The notes beneath the pieces are model-generated. The model ran no database searches. It had not been told where the DNA came from and saw only the letters and a program-made list of their open reading frames with translations. Shown piece by piece: positions 7,261 to 17,465 of a stretch of 21,309 bases of DNA. Source of the DNA: Apostichopus leukothele (Eukaryota; Echinodermata; Holothuroidea; Aspidochirotida; Stichopodidae). A program made the translations under genes and the position numbers. The stretch covers positions 2,296,753-2,318,061 of the forward strand of contig JAAAKB020000008.1 of assembly GCA_010014835.2 (NCBI GenBank), written 5' to 3'. How positions within the stretch are numbered: the first letter of the stretch is position 1; every line of letters begins with the position of its first letter.

Positions 7261-9836
7261 CTAAAGGAGGAAAGTTAAGCAGCATCAAATATATCAACAA
7301 CTTTAAACCAACTTTCGAAAAAAAAGAAACAAAAAGAGGAAAAGTCTTTTATGCATATTGTTAGAACAACCGTTTAGATTTACGGATAGTCTGCAAAAGA
7401 GTATGAAAATTGCTTCAGCTGTCTTGAAAGCAGTTGTATATGGTCACCACTGATATGTAACATATGCAACATAACCAAACGTTGTGCGTATAATACCAAT
7501 CACGAACCAATCACAACAAGCTCAGTTTAATTTAAAGCTGGAATACTACCAAAAATGAAAGTATTCCTACAAACAGGAGGTGTATTTAATTTAATGATCA
7601 GCAAGTAGGTCAAGCTATGCATTATCACATGTTGTAACAAGTCATGTTAAACATTAAAACAACAATTTGCCTTATGATTTAAAGCAACATGGAATATTTT
7701 TGAAATTTGTTTGACCTTGTTTCAAACCTGGATTTGCTCATCCAATTGTTAATTTCTGAACTTCGTTCTGTAAGTTACACTGTAGGCTTACTAAGTTTAA
7801 GTGCCAGTATGCTATTTAAGTAATGGCTGTGGCTATTTACCTGATCGTTGGGTGAGTAAGTATTTGCACTTGCCTATTCGCCTGATCACAGGCTGTGAGA
7901 CCGACTCATCAAGCCATAGACGATTCAAGTATTTGCATTTCATTTAACAGTCAAAAGGTGCTAAGTGTGCTGATGCATTATATTATCTTAGTGTTGTGTA
8001 TTGTACAAAAGACCAAAGAGCATACCCAAAGAAATTAACATATATTTTGTCAAATATGCTTGCAAGCACCTTTTTTTTTGGGGGGGGGGGTGGGGTGGAG
8101 AGGTATGGAGAGGATGTTGAAGCAAACTGCAGTGTCCTCCCAAAGAAATAGAGATCTCTATTTCCTTATGGGTGCTACCAAGAAAATAATATAACAATTA
8201 AGACATGAATGGTACAATTTGAAGCGTATTTATGCTACAAATTATTTTTCTAATTATTTTATATTTAGGTTGTTTGGTTGGGCTACTAACAACTTTCATT
8301 ATTTTTATGTGTTGGGGGGGGGGGCTGTACAGGTGAGGGTGTAGCACCCCACCCCTGGATCTTTGTCAGATAACGTTTTCCTTACACACCAAAGGTGGGC
8401 TATACATTAGGCATATTTAAGGAACCACTGGGTAAATGATTACAAGAGCAACACTTAGTGAACCATTTATCAGGTGAATAGCTCCCACCATAGGTAGTAG
8501 TATACCTTTTAGCTGGCAAATATATGCCTAGGCACTATAGTCTAGGCCTTACTTGAAAGGACCAGGCCAAGTCATGAAACACATGTCTAGTACTGTAAGC
8601 CAGGGTTATTGGATCAGCCATTTAGATTAATTTAAGAATATGCCAAAATATTGCAGAGGGTCTTCTTTTTGGAGCAGATACAAGAAATGCATTGACTAGG
8701 CTACACTATTACTATTGTACTAATGATAGGCACTGAGCAAACATGGAAAACTTAAGGAAACAGAGGAATCCTAAGATAGGTAGATATATTTAATTCGCCC
8801 ATAAGAATATGGAAATTTGTCTCCCTGCAGCAAAACACATAAAATATCAAATATTAAAGTTACAAATAGAATACGGTTAAAAATAATAAAAACAAAGCAC
8901 AGAAAAGTTATATTTTGGGTACAATTTGGACATAGGTTTACTTAATTGCCTTTGGGTTAACTATCAGTTAGTGTAAGTGCGGCTTAATATTAATGTTAGC
9001 CTACTTGTTACTGTTTTTTCTCAGTTACGTGATCAGATTATGACATAGATTTAATTAGCATAGCATAGGCCTAGGCAAGTTAAGGTACTTTCTTAGTTAA
9101 TGTACTCTGTAACGTTACGTTAGCGCTTTTTGCTAATAATACGAATCACGGTGATGATATGAAATTCACACAACCATCAATCGTTACCTGTGCTTTCAGC
9201 TTACATCAACTATCAATCAGCCATCATCACCGAAATCCGATCTTCCGCGTTCAGAACTAAATACGGACAATGTGTGATGAAGACTTTGGTTATTGCATTG
9301 TTGTGAACGTTAGTGAAACTGGCTGCGGCTAACACAGAATTCGCGCAACTACTTCTGTTTACAAATTGAGAACACCCCATGACCATTTGACCTCTTAAAA
9401 TTAACAATCTACCTCTAGGTACGAATTAACTTTGCGTAACTTTCAAGAAACTGATTAGAGCAATAAAATTATACTAAAATAAAATATACTAAAATAAAAT
9501 ATTTTTTATTTAGCAAAATTTACTTTGAAATTCAACATAATTGAGTAATACTTGAGATAGATACCAATTTTGTGTGTTACGTAATTTCTTGTACCCCTGA
9601 CATACTATGTACTATCCCACAATCTTAATGCTGCATAACAGGAAAAATGGGCCCGAAAACCGTAAACACGGACTTATCACATGAACCATGGGATTATCGG
9701 AAGTGGGGTATCGTTTAACACCCCTGACTCTTGGCAAAGAAAGTCATCAAAGCTATCCTGACTGAATTTCGACTATAGAATAATTACAATTTTGACTCTA
9801 TTCTACTACATAAAGAGCAAGCAATTTTGATGACGA
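7261..9836. other. WDR81 5' flank or 5'UTR intron, no gene recognised
   Basis: AT-rich. Homopolymer runs occur at 8071-8090 (T9 then G10) and 8314-8325 (G12). A G-run is followed by a hairpin-like CAGGTGAGGGTG...CACCCCACCCCTG at 8330-8356. CTAGGC/TAGGCC words cluster at about 8525-9080, and ACGTTACGTTAGCG lies near 9112. A weak donor (CACAG|GTAACG) at 9187 on the minus strand could close a non-coding first exon of WDR81, but its +5 base is wrong. Confidence 0.5.
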
Positions 9837-9839
9837 AGC

Positions 9840-9850
9840 TATATATAAAG
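9840..9850 (+). promoter_or_regulatory. TATA-box-like core promoter element
   Basis: TATATATAAAG reads as a strong TATA box on the plus strand and as TTTATATATA on the minus strand. It sits at the edge of a CpG-rich stretch (9871-10200, about 20 CpGs in 330 bp in an otherwise CpG-poor region). A plus-strand start would be expected near 9870-9875, a minus-strand one near 9810, which would point at WDR81. Which direction, if either, is used cannot be seen. Confidence 0.35.
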
Positions 9851-9870
9851 CCCACCATACAAGATATGAT

Positions 9871-10200
9871 CGGTCGTGCGAGTGTGCTGTCGCCACAAAT
9901 TTCCGAAATCGACCGCTAGAGTAGGCGTGCCCCAGCGTGCAACTCGTGGTCATGGGTGGCTTCCAGGCTCTAAATCTTCACTAATTGTCCAGTTCTCCCG
10001 ATGCTCCCGCGCTCGGTTGCAGAGCGAGATTGGGTCCATACAGAAGAATTCTTCTCCAAATGGGTGGCTTCAAAAATTGAAGGGTGTAAACCGTGTGTGG
10101 ATAGGCGCTAACTACCTCATTGGCAACTCAAGTCAAGACTCCTGTCATCCGGGAGGGGGGAGGTCTTAACTCGTCTGTCCGTCCGTCATCTTCAAGGCAG
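9871..10200. other. CpG-rich stretch, promoter- or first-exon-like, product unknown
   Basis: Clearly richer in G+C and CpG than its neighbours. An open frame of about 97 codons runs through it on the plus strand, but it has no ATG start and no family resemblance. ATGGGTGGCTTC-type words occur twice (about 9953 and 10060), so it may hold a decayed internal duplication. It may be a CpG-island-like promoter, a first exon, or an unknown repeat. Confidence 0.3.
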
Positions 10201-10706
10201 AAGTCTAGGCACGACCATGAAATGAGCATTACCATGTGGGTAAACAGCTCATCTTTTGTTATAGGAAGTGTTACTTTCAAAATGAAATAAGGCGCAGTTG
10301 AAATTAAGCAGTTTCTGAATACTATATATTTTCGATTCCTTTGCCATTAAGAGACATGCTCATGGAGACGCGGGAACGATTTTCTAGTGTCCTGGAAACA
10401 ACAGCTTGACAGTTTCAAAAATAAGAATGTTTCCCATACTTGCCTAAAACAACTTATTTTTTTCCAACTCACCCCTACTTAAACTTTTTAACGACACTCA
10501 TCAATGTCTAGGAAAAGTTTGGAACTAGAAGCAAAGTATTTTTTAAATTTAGGCTGCATAGTTTCTAAGACGTGCTAAAACGAAAGGAGACACAAAACCC
10601 AATCATCACTGGTCTATGGGATAGTGTTAAATGTCACGCACAACTTTCGTCAAACAGCTAAGACAATTTTACTCCATTAATGAGATGCCATTTTACATTT
10701 ACCAGT
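10201..10706. other. No recognisable feature
   Basis: AT-rich non-coding sequence with no open frame, repeat pair or signal that I can support. Confidence 0.5.
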
Positions 10707-11109
10707 CTTTCACACACGAGGCTGCGAGACCAGTCTACATATGACATCAATATGACATCATAGCCACAAATGTGCTTCAAAATTTCTCTTTATTATTGCA
10801 ATGTATATTTTCTATAATGGGATGGATTTGTTAATACTGAATCTAAACTATGGAAGTGCTTAACATGACCTAATGATACTGATGGTTTCAGGAGCAAACA
10901 TTAACACTTTACCTTGGAAAGTACGAAAATGGTTTCAGATCTAGTGGCACTATGACATCACAGATTTACAAAATGACAGCTAGCTCCCAGACACTACTTT
11001 TAAATAAGGTTATCTCCTTTACTGAGCACTTTTCCTGTTTGGGAAGTTGCTTTTCACAGACACCTTTCATATAAGTTGAAGATGATGGTTCGGTTTTTGT
11101 CCCCTTTAA
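10707..11109. repeat. Dispersed repeat, copy A
   Basis: Aligns by eye with 16890-17333 over about 400 bp. Shared anchors in order are TCTTTCACA, TATGACATC, TTTCAGATC, ATGACATCACAGA, CCAGACACTACTTTTAA, ATATAAG and a GGTTcGGTTTTTGTCCC-like right end. Three TGACATCA words occur in this copy. The family is not identified, and no coding capacity was seen. Confidence 0.7.
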
Positions 11110-11191
11110 CTTGGATATTACTTGAAACACACTGTTATCCTACCTCCATCTTAAATCAGAGCTTTGTACATTTGTGAGTCTGTCTTAAAGG
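11109..11191. repeat. Diverged direct repeat, first copy
   Basis: Begins ACTTGGATATTAC, contains CTTAAATCA and CTTTGTAC, and ends TTGTGAG...GTCTTAAAGG. A second, shorter copy is at 11532-11600. It abuts dispersed repeat copy A and may be part of the same composite unit. Confidence 0.55.
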
Positions 11192-11531
11192 CATTGAAGA
11201 CTCGCCCCAAACCGCGTGCCGCCCTTTGAAAATGTTAACTTTCCGTAGCTGCTTGCAAGTGAAGTTTTTTTCTTGTCGCTACAAAATGCAGACAGTAATG
11301 AAACGTGATACCTTGTTATATTTTGATGTCCGTATCTGCTATGTACACTGTGTTGCGGGTATTGACCGTAGCTGCATGTATTGACTGTACACTAGTGTCT
11401 AATTAAATACCGACGGTAGCAAGCTGTGTGTGTATTTTCTGGGATCGATGGTGTCTAACACTTCTGTTACACCTCATTCGAAACTACATCAGATTACTGG
11501 CATCAGACGTTTCTTTGTGCGCGAGTCTTCA

Positions 11532-11600
11532 ACTTGGATATTACCATGCTTCCTCCTTCTTAAATCAATACTTTGTACTGTTGTGAGCTTGTCTAAAGGA
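11532..11600. repeat. Diverged direct repeat, second copy
   Basis: Same order of words as 11109-11191 (ACTTGGATATTAC, CTTAAATCAATACTTTGTAC, TTGTGAGCTTGTCTAAAGG), with a deletion near its start. The interval between the copies (11192-11531) has no gene. Confidence 0.55.
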
Positions 11601-13127
11601 AAAATATTTCGACCTTGTCTTTTGTAACTACATTGCCCGAGTTTGGTTTAATATTGACTAAGAGGATCCAATGTAGTATGCTACCCCCATTAATGCTGAG
11701 TTGCCTAAGTATTAGTCACACTATTCCCTCATCCACTAGACCACATGTAGACAAAGTCAAGGCAGATTAGGGAAATCTTCTATTACATAAAGGAGGCATG
11801 TCCCCAGGGGTAATTGAAGTGGACTTCCATGTCTTGGGCAAAATATTTAGATATCATATGGCTTCTTTTGGGGCAAATGAAATACAAGACTGCACTAATA
11901 ACTCCTTTTTATTTATGGTAAACAAAAGGGAGGGCAATACGCACACATCCCCTCCCTGGGTCCAATGTCTGAATACAGCCCTCGGAACCTCATGGGGTAC
12001 TTAAACAATTAAATCTACTACAATCAGTTATGATACCAATGGATTTGGTTTGGATCTGGAGCATTGCAAAGTGATACCAAATAATATATATATAATGTAA
12101 ATTTTCTGATCTTTAATCACCATATTAGAGTTACAGACACATGGCTTGAGGGTGGGGGAGGGGAGGTAGAGTCAGGCCAATGTTCAGCAGTGGCATCCCT
12201 GCCAAGATACTCTTTATGACAGCATCCCATTTAAATGGAAAAGTAAGTAGACAAAATACAAGAGAAGGTAGGTATTAAATTATTAACCTGAATATATTTA
12301 TATAAAAATTAATATGTACAAAACAGGAAGAAAATCATCTTGCAATTCTGCTACAGTTCACATATGTAGCATTGGATAACTTGGCCAATGTGATAAACAT
12401 TGAAGCCAAACGGTATGTAGGACACATATCTGGATATGTCAACCTTGTATTTGCGCAGTTCCATCAGAGGTATATAGAATTAAATTAACCATGGTCACAA
12501 TTAGCATCTTCACAAGCATTACCACCATCTCAATCTACAAAAGAATTGGATGAAAGTCATTATAAAATCATATCATGTCCTCCCCCTCCCAACCTCATTT
12601 AGATCTCTGCTAGCAATTCCCAATCAAACATGAATGTGTGAGAATCTCAACTAAAACCCACAACAGGGGGTAGGTAGGGGAAGAAAACTTTTTGGGAGGG
12701 CCAGAGGTGAGGAATTTTATAAAGCTGACTCCCATCTATGAGGAGTGTGGGAATCTCCAATTAAATGTTTAGACATCAAGTGTTGCATACTGAGGCATAT
12801 ATCAAGACCAAATCACTCATTCCCAACTTACATAAGACATGTCTTGGTAGGAAATGTAAGTAAATAAAAGCCTCATTTGTGGAGTACTACCAACACTGTA
12901 ACAGTAACATACCATAAAGTCTCAACATAAGTGGATTTCTTCAGTTTTTATTATTTTGTAAATAAGCTGTCACTGGAATCTAGTGAAATATGCTCTTGAT
13001 TGATACTCATTATTATTGTGTTTGCTTTTGGCATGATTCATGAAACAAACTATCAAGTCAAACCAAGATGCCTGCTTTAACTGTAAACAGATTGTAAACC
13101 ATGTCTGTATATTCCATGTAATAGCTT
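11601..13127. other. No gene recognised
   Basis: AT-rich with short purine/G-rich tracts (about 12149-12169 and 12665-12680). A 68-codon plus-strand frame at 11798-12004 shows no family resemblance. Confidence 0.5.
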
Positions 13128-13137
13128 CTGTCAATCA
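13128..13137 (-). promoter_or_regulatory. PBX-MEIS/PREP composite-type motif
   Basis: The minus strand reads TGATTGACAG, the textbook composite site of TALE homeodomain dimers. A near copy (TGATTGACAA) lies 237 bp away at 13365-13374. A motif match alone is weak evidence of function. Confidence 0.25.
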
Positions 13138-14184
13138 TGCCTCCGGTTAAAAGGATATTTTGGTGGATGTAGTAGATCGCTTGCAAGATTGCTGAAAGTT
13201 CTCCGAATCTTTAGATGTAAGACCACATCCTTATAGCATCTTGCATCGCGAAGATGATACTTTTTGCAATTTTGTGATATTTTGTGAATTCACCAGGCAA
13301 CAGCAGAATGAATGATTTCATCAGAGCACTTCAGCTGAAAATGTCTTTGCATTTTCTTTTCAATTTGTCAATCATTTACCCACAGAGGAAAAGGAATATT
13401 TCTACAAAAAAGATACATTTTGATGAAATATTGAGTATAGAGAATGTGTGACAGCTCAGCAAACATTCCAGATGTATCAGGTTTCAAGGATAAATCAACA
13501 ATCAGATTACAATAGCCTTAGTAAAGTATTTTCTGAAGAGCATTTGACCAGATGACATCACAGTCCCTCTACTGTGATCCAAACTCCTGGAGTAGTTGAA
13601 AGTTTAGCCAGACAAGGAATAAGGTTACATTCAGTTACCCAAATATTGTGTTACATAGATATTGTAATGTGGTTTTGAATTAGCAGTGTAAAATATTTTT
13701 CTCTCCAATATAATTTCCACTGAATTTTGTCAACAGGAAAATCAGGGACTAATTATGTGGGTTAGTGCTATTTATGTAGAAAACATCATAGACGTGTCAC
13801 AGTCTCTAAAATATCATATCCAATTTGGAACTATTAGCTAGAGAGGTTTCCAACAGCACTTTGCATCATGCATATGGTTCTATCCTTTTATGTGTGCAGA
13901 AATTAAAATTAATATGGCTGAAATGATGGCTGATAACATGGTAGTATACTCTCACTCCAAAATTTGCATGTTTGAAAACACTGCATATCACTTTTGCTAC
14001 GCTATTTCATAATGTAGATTTTACAGAGACACACATATGTCTGTTGTCGCTAATGCACATAGGGTTTTTGGCACCCATTCACTGACTATTACAGCGACAA
14101 TTATGATGGTTCGGTTTGACTCCTTTCATTTTATCCTCCACACCGTTTACTTCTGCACCCACTTGAAGCGGCTACGGCGTTGAG
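13138..14184. other. No gene recognised
   Basis: Holds the second PBX-MEIS-like word (13365-13374), a further TGACATCACAG word near 13553, and at about 14104-14135 a GATGGTTCGGTTT string like the right end of dispersed repeat copy A. This suggests a third, more decayed copy somewhere in 13540-14135. Confidence 0.4.
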
Positions 14185-14618
14185 TTGAGATTTACGTCTG
14201 AACTTCGACAATTTTCTGTAAAACTTTCAGTCCAAGAGGAAAGGACATGTTTGCTTCAATCCATGCTTGTGCCAAATTACAAAATCTCTACAAAGATGTT
14301 ACAACTTGAACATTCTCTTGCTGTTCCACCGATACAGGCTTCCTCTCTCGACGATAGTCATCCTCCATTGAGTGGTTGGATCCATCCTCTCTTCTTGAAT
14401 ACCAACAGCACCATCATGGTATAGCAGGATCTAAACTGTCTTCACTGACCCTACCAACGTCCTCTGTTGGGATTAAAATGCAAAGTATTAGATCTGTGTT
14501 AATCACCTTTGGAAATAATCGATGTAACCCTTACGGTAAAAAAAAAGGAAAACAACTAAATCGGCAGTTTGGAATGATTTGTTTAAGTACTTTCAAAATT
14601 TTTCATTTCAAATCATGA
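14185..14618. other. Exon-like open block, unrecognised
   Basis: Less AT-rich than its flanks and open in several frames. Plus-strand frames of 79 codons (14185-14424) and 80 codons (14376-14618) overlap. On the minus strand a pyrimidine-AG signal near 14467 precedes frames such as EDVGRVSEDSLDPAIP and GIQEERMDPTTQWRMTIVER. I recognise none of these. It could be a decayed gene fragment, a non-coding exon or part of a repeat. Confidence 0.25.
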
Positions 14619-15601
14619 CCTCTTCAGCTAAGAATCCATGATTTAACTATAGCAGGATGTTATTTCATTGTCATAGAAACCAGATTGCTCAAGGTTAAAA
14701 CTATACACCACGACCACCTAAAGATAATTGCAACGATTATGGCATTATGCAAGGTCATTAATACTGAGATTTTTCTATAAAACGTTCGAAACATCCTTTG
14801 TCCTTATTATGCACACTCACATAACCTTGGTACACGAAATGCAAATTGTTGCTTTATCTTACTACTTAGGACAGGTCAATTATCAGACAATTATTTTAGG
14901 ATAAACATTTTTTAGGGATGAGAAAATAGTACCTTCACAAAAGAGACATATGACGTCCATCTAATGAGGTCATACAAATTTAGTTTGTGAGGCAACTTCT
15001 ATACAAATATATTTTTTAATTTCTATACTAGTGCTATAACCTGTTTGACCGTGATATAGACGTCCTTTCTGGAAGCAGCCATAGGACACGGGGGAATCTT
15101 ATTGAAGGATGACTTGATGCAGAAATTTAGTGTTGATATATCGTAGACCAATAAAAGGCAATATTTCAAAGCAGTTTAATGTCTCTGTTGATAACTTAAA
15201 AAGGTGCTGAAAGTCTGTAATGCCCATCCAATGCTAAATAATAACAATGTCAGCTCCACAGCTACTACCTAATTGTCTTTGTTAATCCAATGTGTCAGAA
15301 ATTTATAACTCAGGGCAGAAAATGTTCCATTTACTTAATATAAATAACATGTTAGCTTACTGACACCATTTGTCCTTGAACAAATTTACAAAATCACAGT
15401 TAAGTAAGGTATTTGCTAATGATTCCAAATGTAGCTTCCTATGAGATTGATCTATTGGCATGTAAACTAGACTTGATAATACAGCCCACTTTGATCGATG
15501 AGCAACTATGGCCTAGCAAATTAATTTTGCGCCACTGGTCACTCTTTAAGTAAGGAGCAACTGATTGCAAGAAACTAGGTTAGCTGCAACCATCGTGCAA
15601 A
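14619..15601. other. Probable 3'UTR and downstream flank of BRMS1L
   Basis: AT-rich, with no gene. On the minus strand no AATAAA was found in the first 700 nt after the BRMS1L stop. ATTAAA (about 15173-15178) and TATAAA (about 15302) are possible weaker poly(A) signals. Confidence 0.4.
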
Positions 15602-15664
15602 AACTGACACACTGCTAATAACAACTGACACACTGCTAATAACAACTGACAAACTGCTAATACT
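15602..15664. repeat. Three 21-bp tandem repeats
   Basis: Three consecutive units beginning AACTGACACACTGCTAATA, the third with a few changes. It lies 56 bp beyond the BRMS1L stop codon, so probably in its 3'UTR. Confidence 0.9.
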
Positions 15665-15719
15665 TTGCCTCGGCATAGTTAAATAATATCAAAATGTTAG
15701 TTAAAGTCTACTCACAATG

Positions 15720-15843
15720 TTATGATCCAATGTGTTTGATTGTAGCTTTTCCTTGCTCTAAGCTTGACAGATGAACTTTGAACTTCAGACCATCTCCTTT
15801 TTTGATCCACACTTCCCAGGAGTTGATAGATGTGATGGTGGCC
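15720..15843 (-). CDS. BRMS1L: BRMS1L terminal exon with stop codon
   Basis: 124 nt from the acceptor TCATTTTCTTGCAG to TAA at 15722-15720. After completing the Lys codon it reads ATITSINSWEVWIKKGDGLK and ends IKHIGS. The longer open frame over the same bases is a shadow in another phase. Confidence 0.88.
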
Positions 15844-16517
15844 CTGCAAGAAAATGATACGCTTCTTTTTTAATTGTTGACTCAGGACGCTTTGAAGATG
15901 AGCTAAAGTCAAACGTAATCATAGATGATGTTGCACGAAATTAGCTTTGACAAGCTCAAGAGTGATCTATCTAAGAACAATATCTGTAAAATACATATTT
16001 AGTACATGGTTAATTTCAGTCAACATCTCAGAAGAAATGACACTTATGCAACCTTAACAGTTGGGCTGTCACATGACAAGTTTATGATGCACTTACAACA
16101 CTGGTCTAACTCAAATGAATGTTTATCTCTATTGTTGATACAATGCCAAGCAAGAATTGATTGAGAAAGCTATCAATATTTACAAACACAAAAATCAAAA
16201 CAGTTGACCTCTAAGAGGGAGACTACGTCACTTACAAGTTACTATGCTTCATAGAGACATGGCAAATATTTTACAACGTTGACGTCAGGTCCTGTGTATT
16301 CTTTCACTGGGAGGAGGGTGCAAGGAAGGAGAATTAAGTAAAAGAGAAGGCCCTTTAACAGTTATGTCAGCTTGCGTTTGAGACACTTACTTCGTAGCGG
16401 ATTCATCTTTTACCCGAACCAGAACTCTGTCCTTCCTATGGAACCATTTTCCATTATACTGCAGCTTGCCTTCTACAAACCTCACAGAATGGTGATTCTT
16501 GTCATGCTTAATTTCAG
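15720..16517 (-). CDS. BRMS1L: BRMS1/BRMS1L orthologue, last two exons (Sds3 family, SIN3-HDAC corepressor)
   Basis: Exons 16517-16391 and 15843-15720 join across a codon (AA|G, Lys) to give about 82 C-terminal residues. Key parts are HHSVRFVEGKLQYNGKWFHR, then ATITSINSWEVWIKKGDG and LEQGKATIKHIGS before TAA. This follows vertebrate BRMS1L as I recall it ('HSARSEEGRLYYDGEWY...', 'AVITTINHDEVWFKRPDGS', 'LQKGKYSIKHS') more closely than SUDS3, which has the same C-terminal fold but a different tail. Family members sit in the nuclear SIN3-HDAC1/2 complex and repress transcription; their coiled-coil N-terminal part is not visible here. Invertebrates usually have a single BRMS1-type gene, so orthology to BRMS1L versus BRMS1 is not meaningful. 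The gene lies upstream of WDR81 on the same strand. Confidence 0.87.
15844..16390 (-). other. BRMS1L: BRMS1L last intron
   Basis: Plain AT-rich intron. It contains one perfect CRE word TGACGTCA at 16280-16287. No repeat or RNA gene is seen. Confidence 0.7.
16391..16517 (-). CDS. BRMS1L: BRMS1L penultimate exon
   Basis: 127 nt, with acceptor TTTTTGACACTTTTACAG and donor GTAAGT. It starts with two bases of a split codon, reads EIKHDKNHHSVRFVEGKLQY and on to VKDESAT, and ends with two bases of a split Lys codon. The reading frame remains open upstream into the intron, but that part has no family resemblance. Confidence 0.87.
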
Positions 16518-16889
16518 CTGTAAAAGTGTCAAAAACAGAAGCAAAGAGTTCAAGAGAAAGTCTCCACATATGTGACGCACCAGCCTGTCTGTCATCTATT
16601 GTTTTTATTCATATCAATGACACTTGTGAATTTTCTATGGCATAACATTGACTACAAAGCCCACTAGCCGAGGATTTTCTATTCTGTGGACACAGATTTC
16701 AGCTCCATTCAACACAAAACTTTGTGTGCTATTTGAAACTTATGTTTCAACCATTAGTTACCTAAAAGGAGACCCAAAGCATTCATTTTTGGTCTATGTG
16801 ATAGAGATATATGTTATGCACAACTTCTACAAAAAGCCAAAAAATTAAAAAAAAAAAACTTTCATTTGGAAGATATTACAGTTTTAATG
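16518..16889. other. BRMS1L intron, no feature recognised
   Basis: I searched the minus strand for the conserved family block before the C-terminal domain (GPYIVYML...EDW type) and did not find it here or further right. Upstream exons therefore probably lie beyond the window. Confidence 0.5.
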
Positions 16890-17333
16890 TTCTTTCACAT
16901 GCAATGCTGAAGACTTGATCAAGTCTAAGTATGACATCATCACTGAGCCACATTCTTTATTTTGTTATGTTTTCATTTTTTATTTGAAGATTTATTCTCT
17001 GTAATGGAGATGGATTTTGCAAAGGCTGAATCAAAAATGTTGAAGCTCTTAAGATGAGCTAAAGATGGCATTGGTTTAATTGTCATTTTAACTTGAAAAT
17101 ATGAAGAAAACAAAAACAAGGGGAAGAAATAGCTTTCAGATCCTGCTGGCACCATGACATCACAGACTTACAAGAGGACAGCACCAGACACTACTTTTAA
17201 TTAAAAAAAATAATCACCCAAATGGAGCAATATTTTTGTAAGTTGTTTTGGGGTAATTTTTAAGAACAAGGATCTCTGTTATATAAGCTAAAGATGACGA
17301 TCGGGTTTGTGCCTCTCTTAAAGCAATGTAAAA
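16890..17333. repeat. Dispersed repeat, copy B
   Basis: Second copy of the unit at 10707-11109, same orientation and same order of anchor words (TTCTTTCACA, TATGACATCATC, TTTCAGATCCTG, ATGACATCACAGACTTACAA, CCAGACACTACTTTTAA, ATATAAG). Small open frames on the minus strand are repeat-derived. Confidence 0.7.
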
Positions 17334-17465
17334 GAAAAGACTCCTGTCTGTTTGGGACTTCCAACATTGTAATATATTCACATCAATGAACAAACTACAA
17401 GCGTAAAGCCTATTCTGTTATATGATAACATCAGTCCTTAAACATACTCTGACACTATAATAGAG

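Noticed and set aside
8071-8357. G-runs as functional G-quadruplexes
   Set aside because: Homopolymer runs next to repeat-like sequence are common here and prone to sequencing error. There is no promoter context to give them weight.
9188-9407. Minus-strand 64-codon frame as WDR81 first exon
   Set aside because: The only donor (GTAACG) is weak and nothing links it to the acceptor at 7261. It is left as a possibility in the flank entry.
9876-10169. 97-codon plus frame as a protein gene
   Set aside because: There is no ATG start, no family resemblance, and it is a by-product of the CpG-rich base composition.
16280-16287. Perfect CRE TGACGTCA in the BRMS1L last intron
   Set aside because: A lone eight-base match with no supporting promoter or conservation evidence.
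15720-16517. SUDS3 as the identity of the 3' gene
   Set aside because: SUDS3 shares the C-terminal fold, but the ATITSIN..EVW, the DG spacing and the IKH tail fit BRMS1/BRMS1L better.
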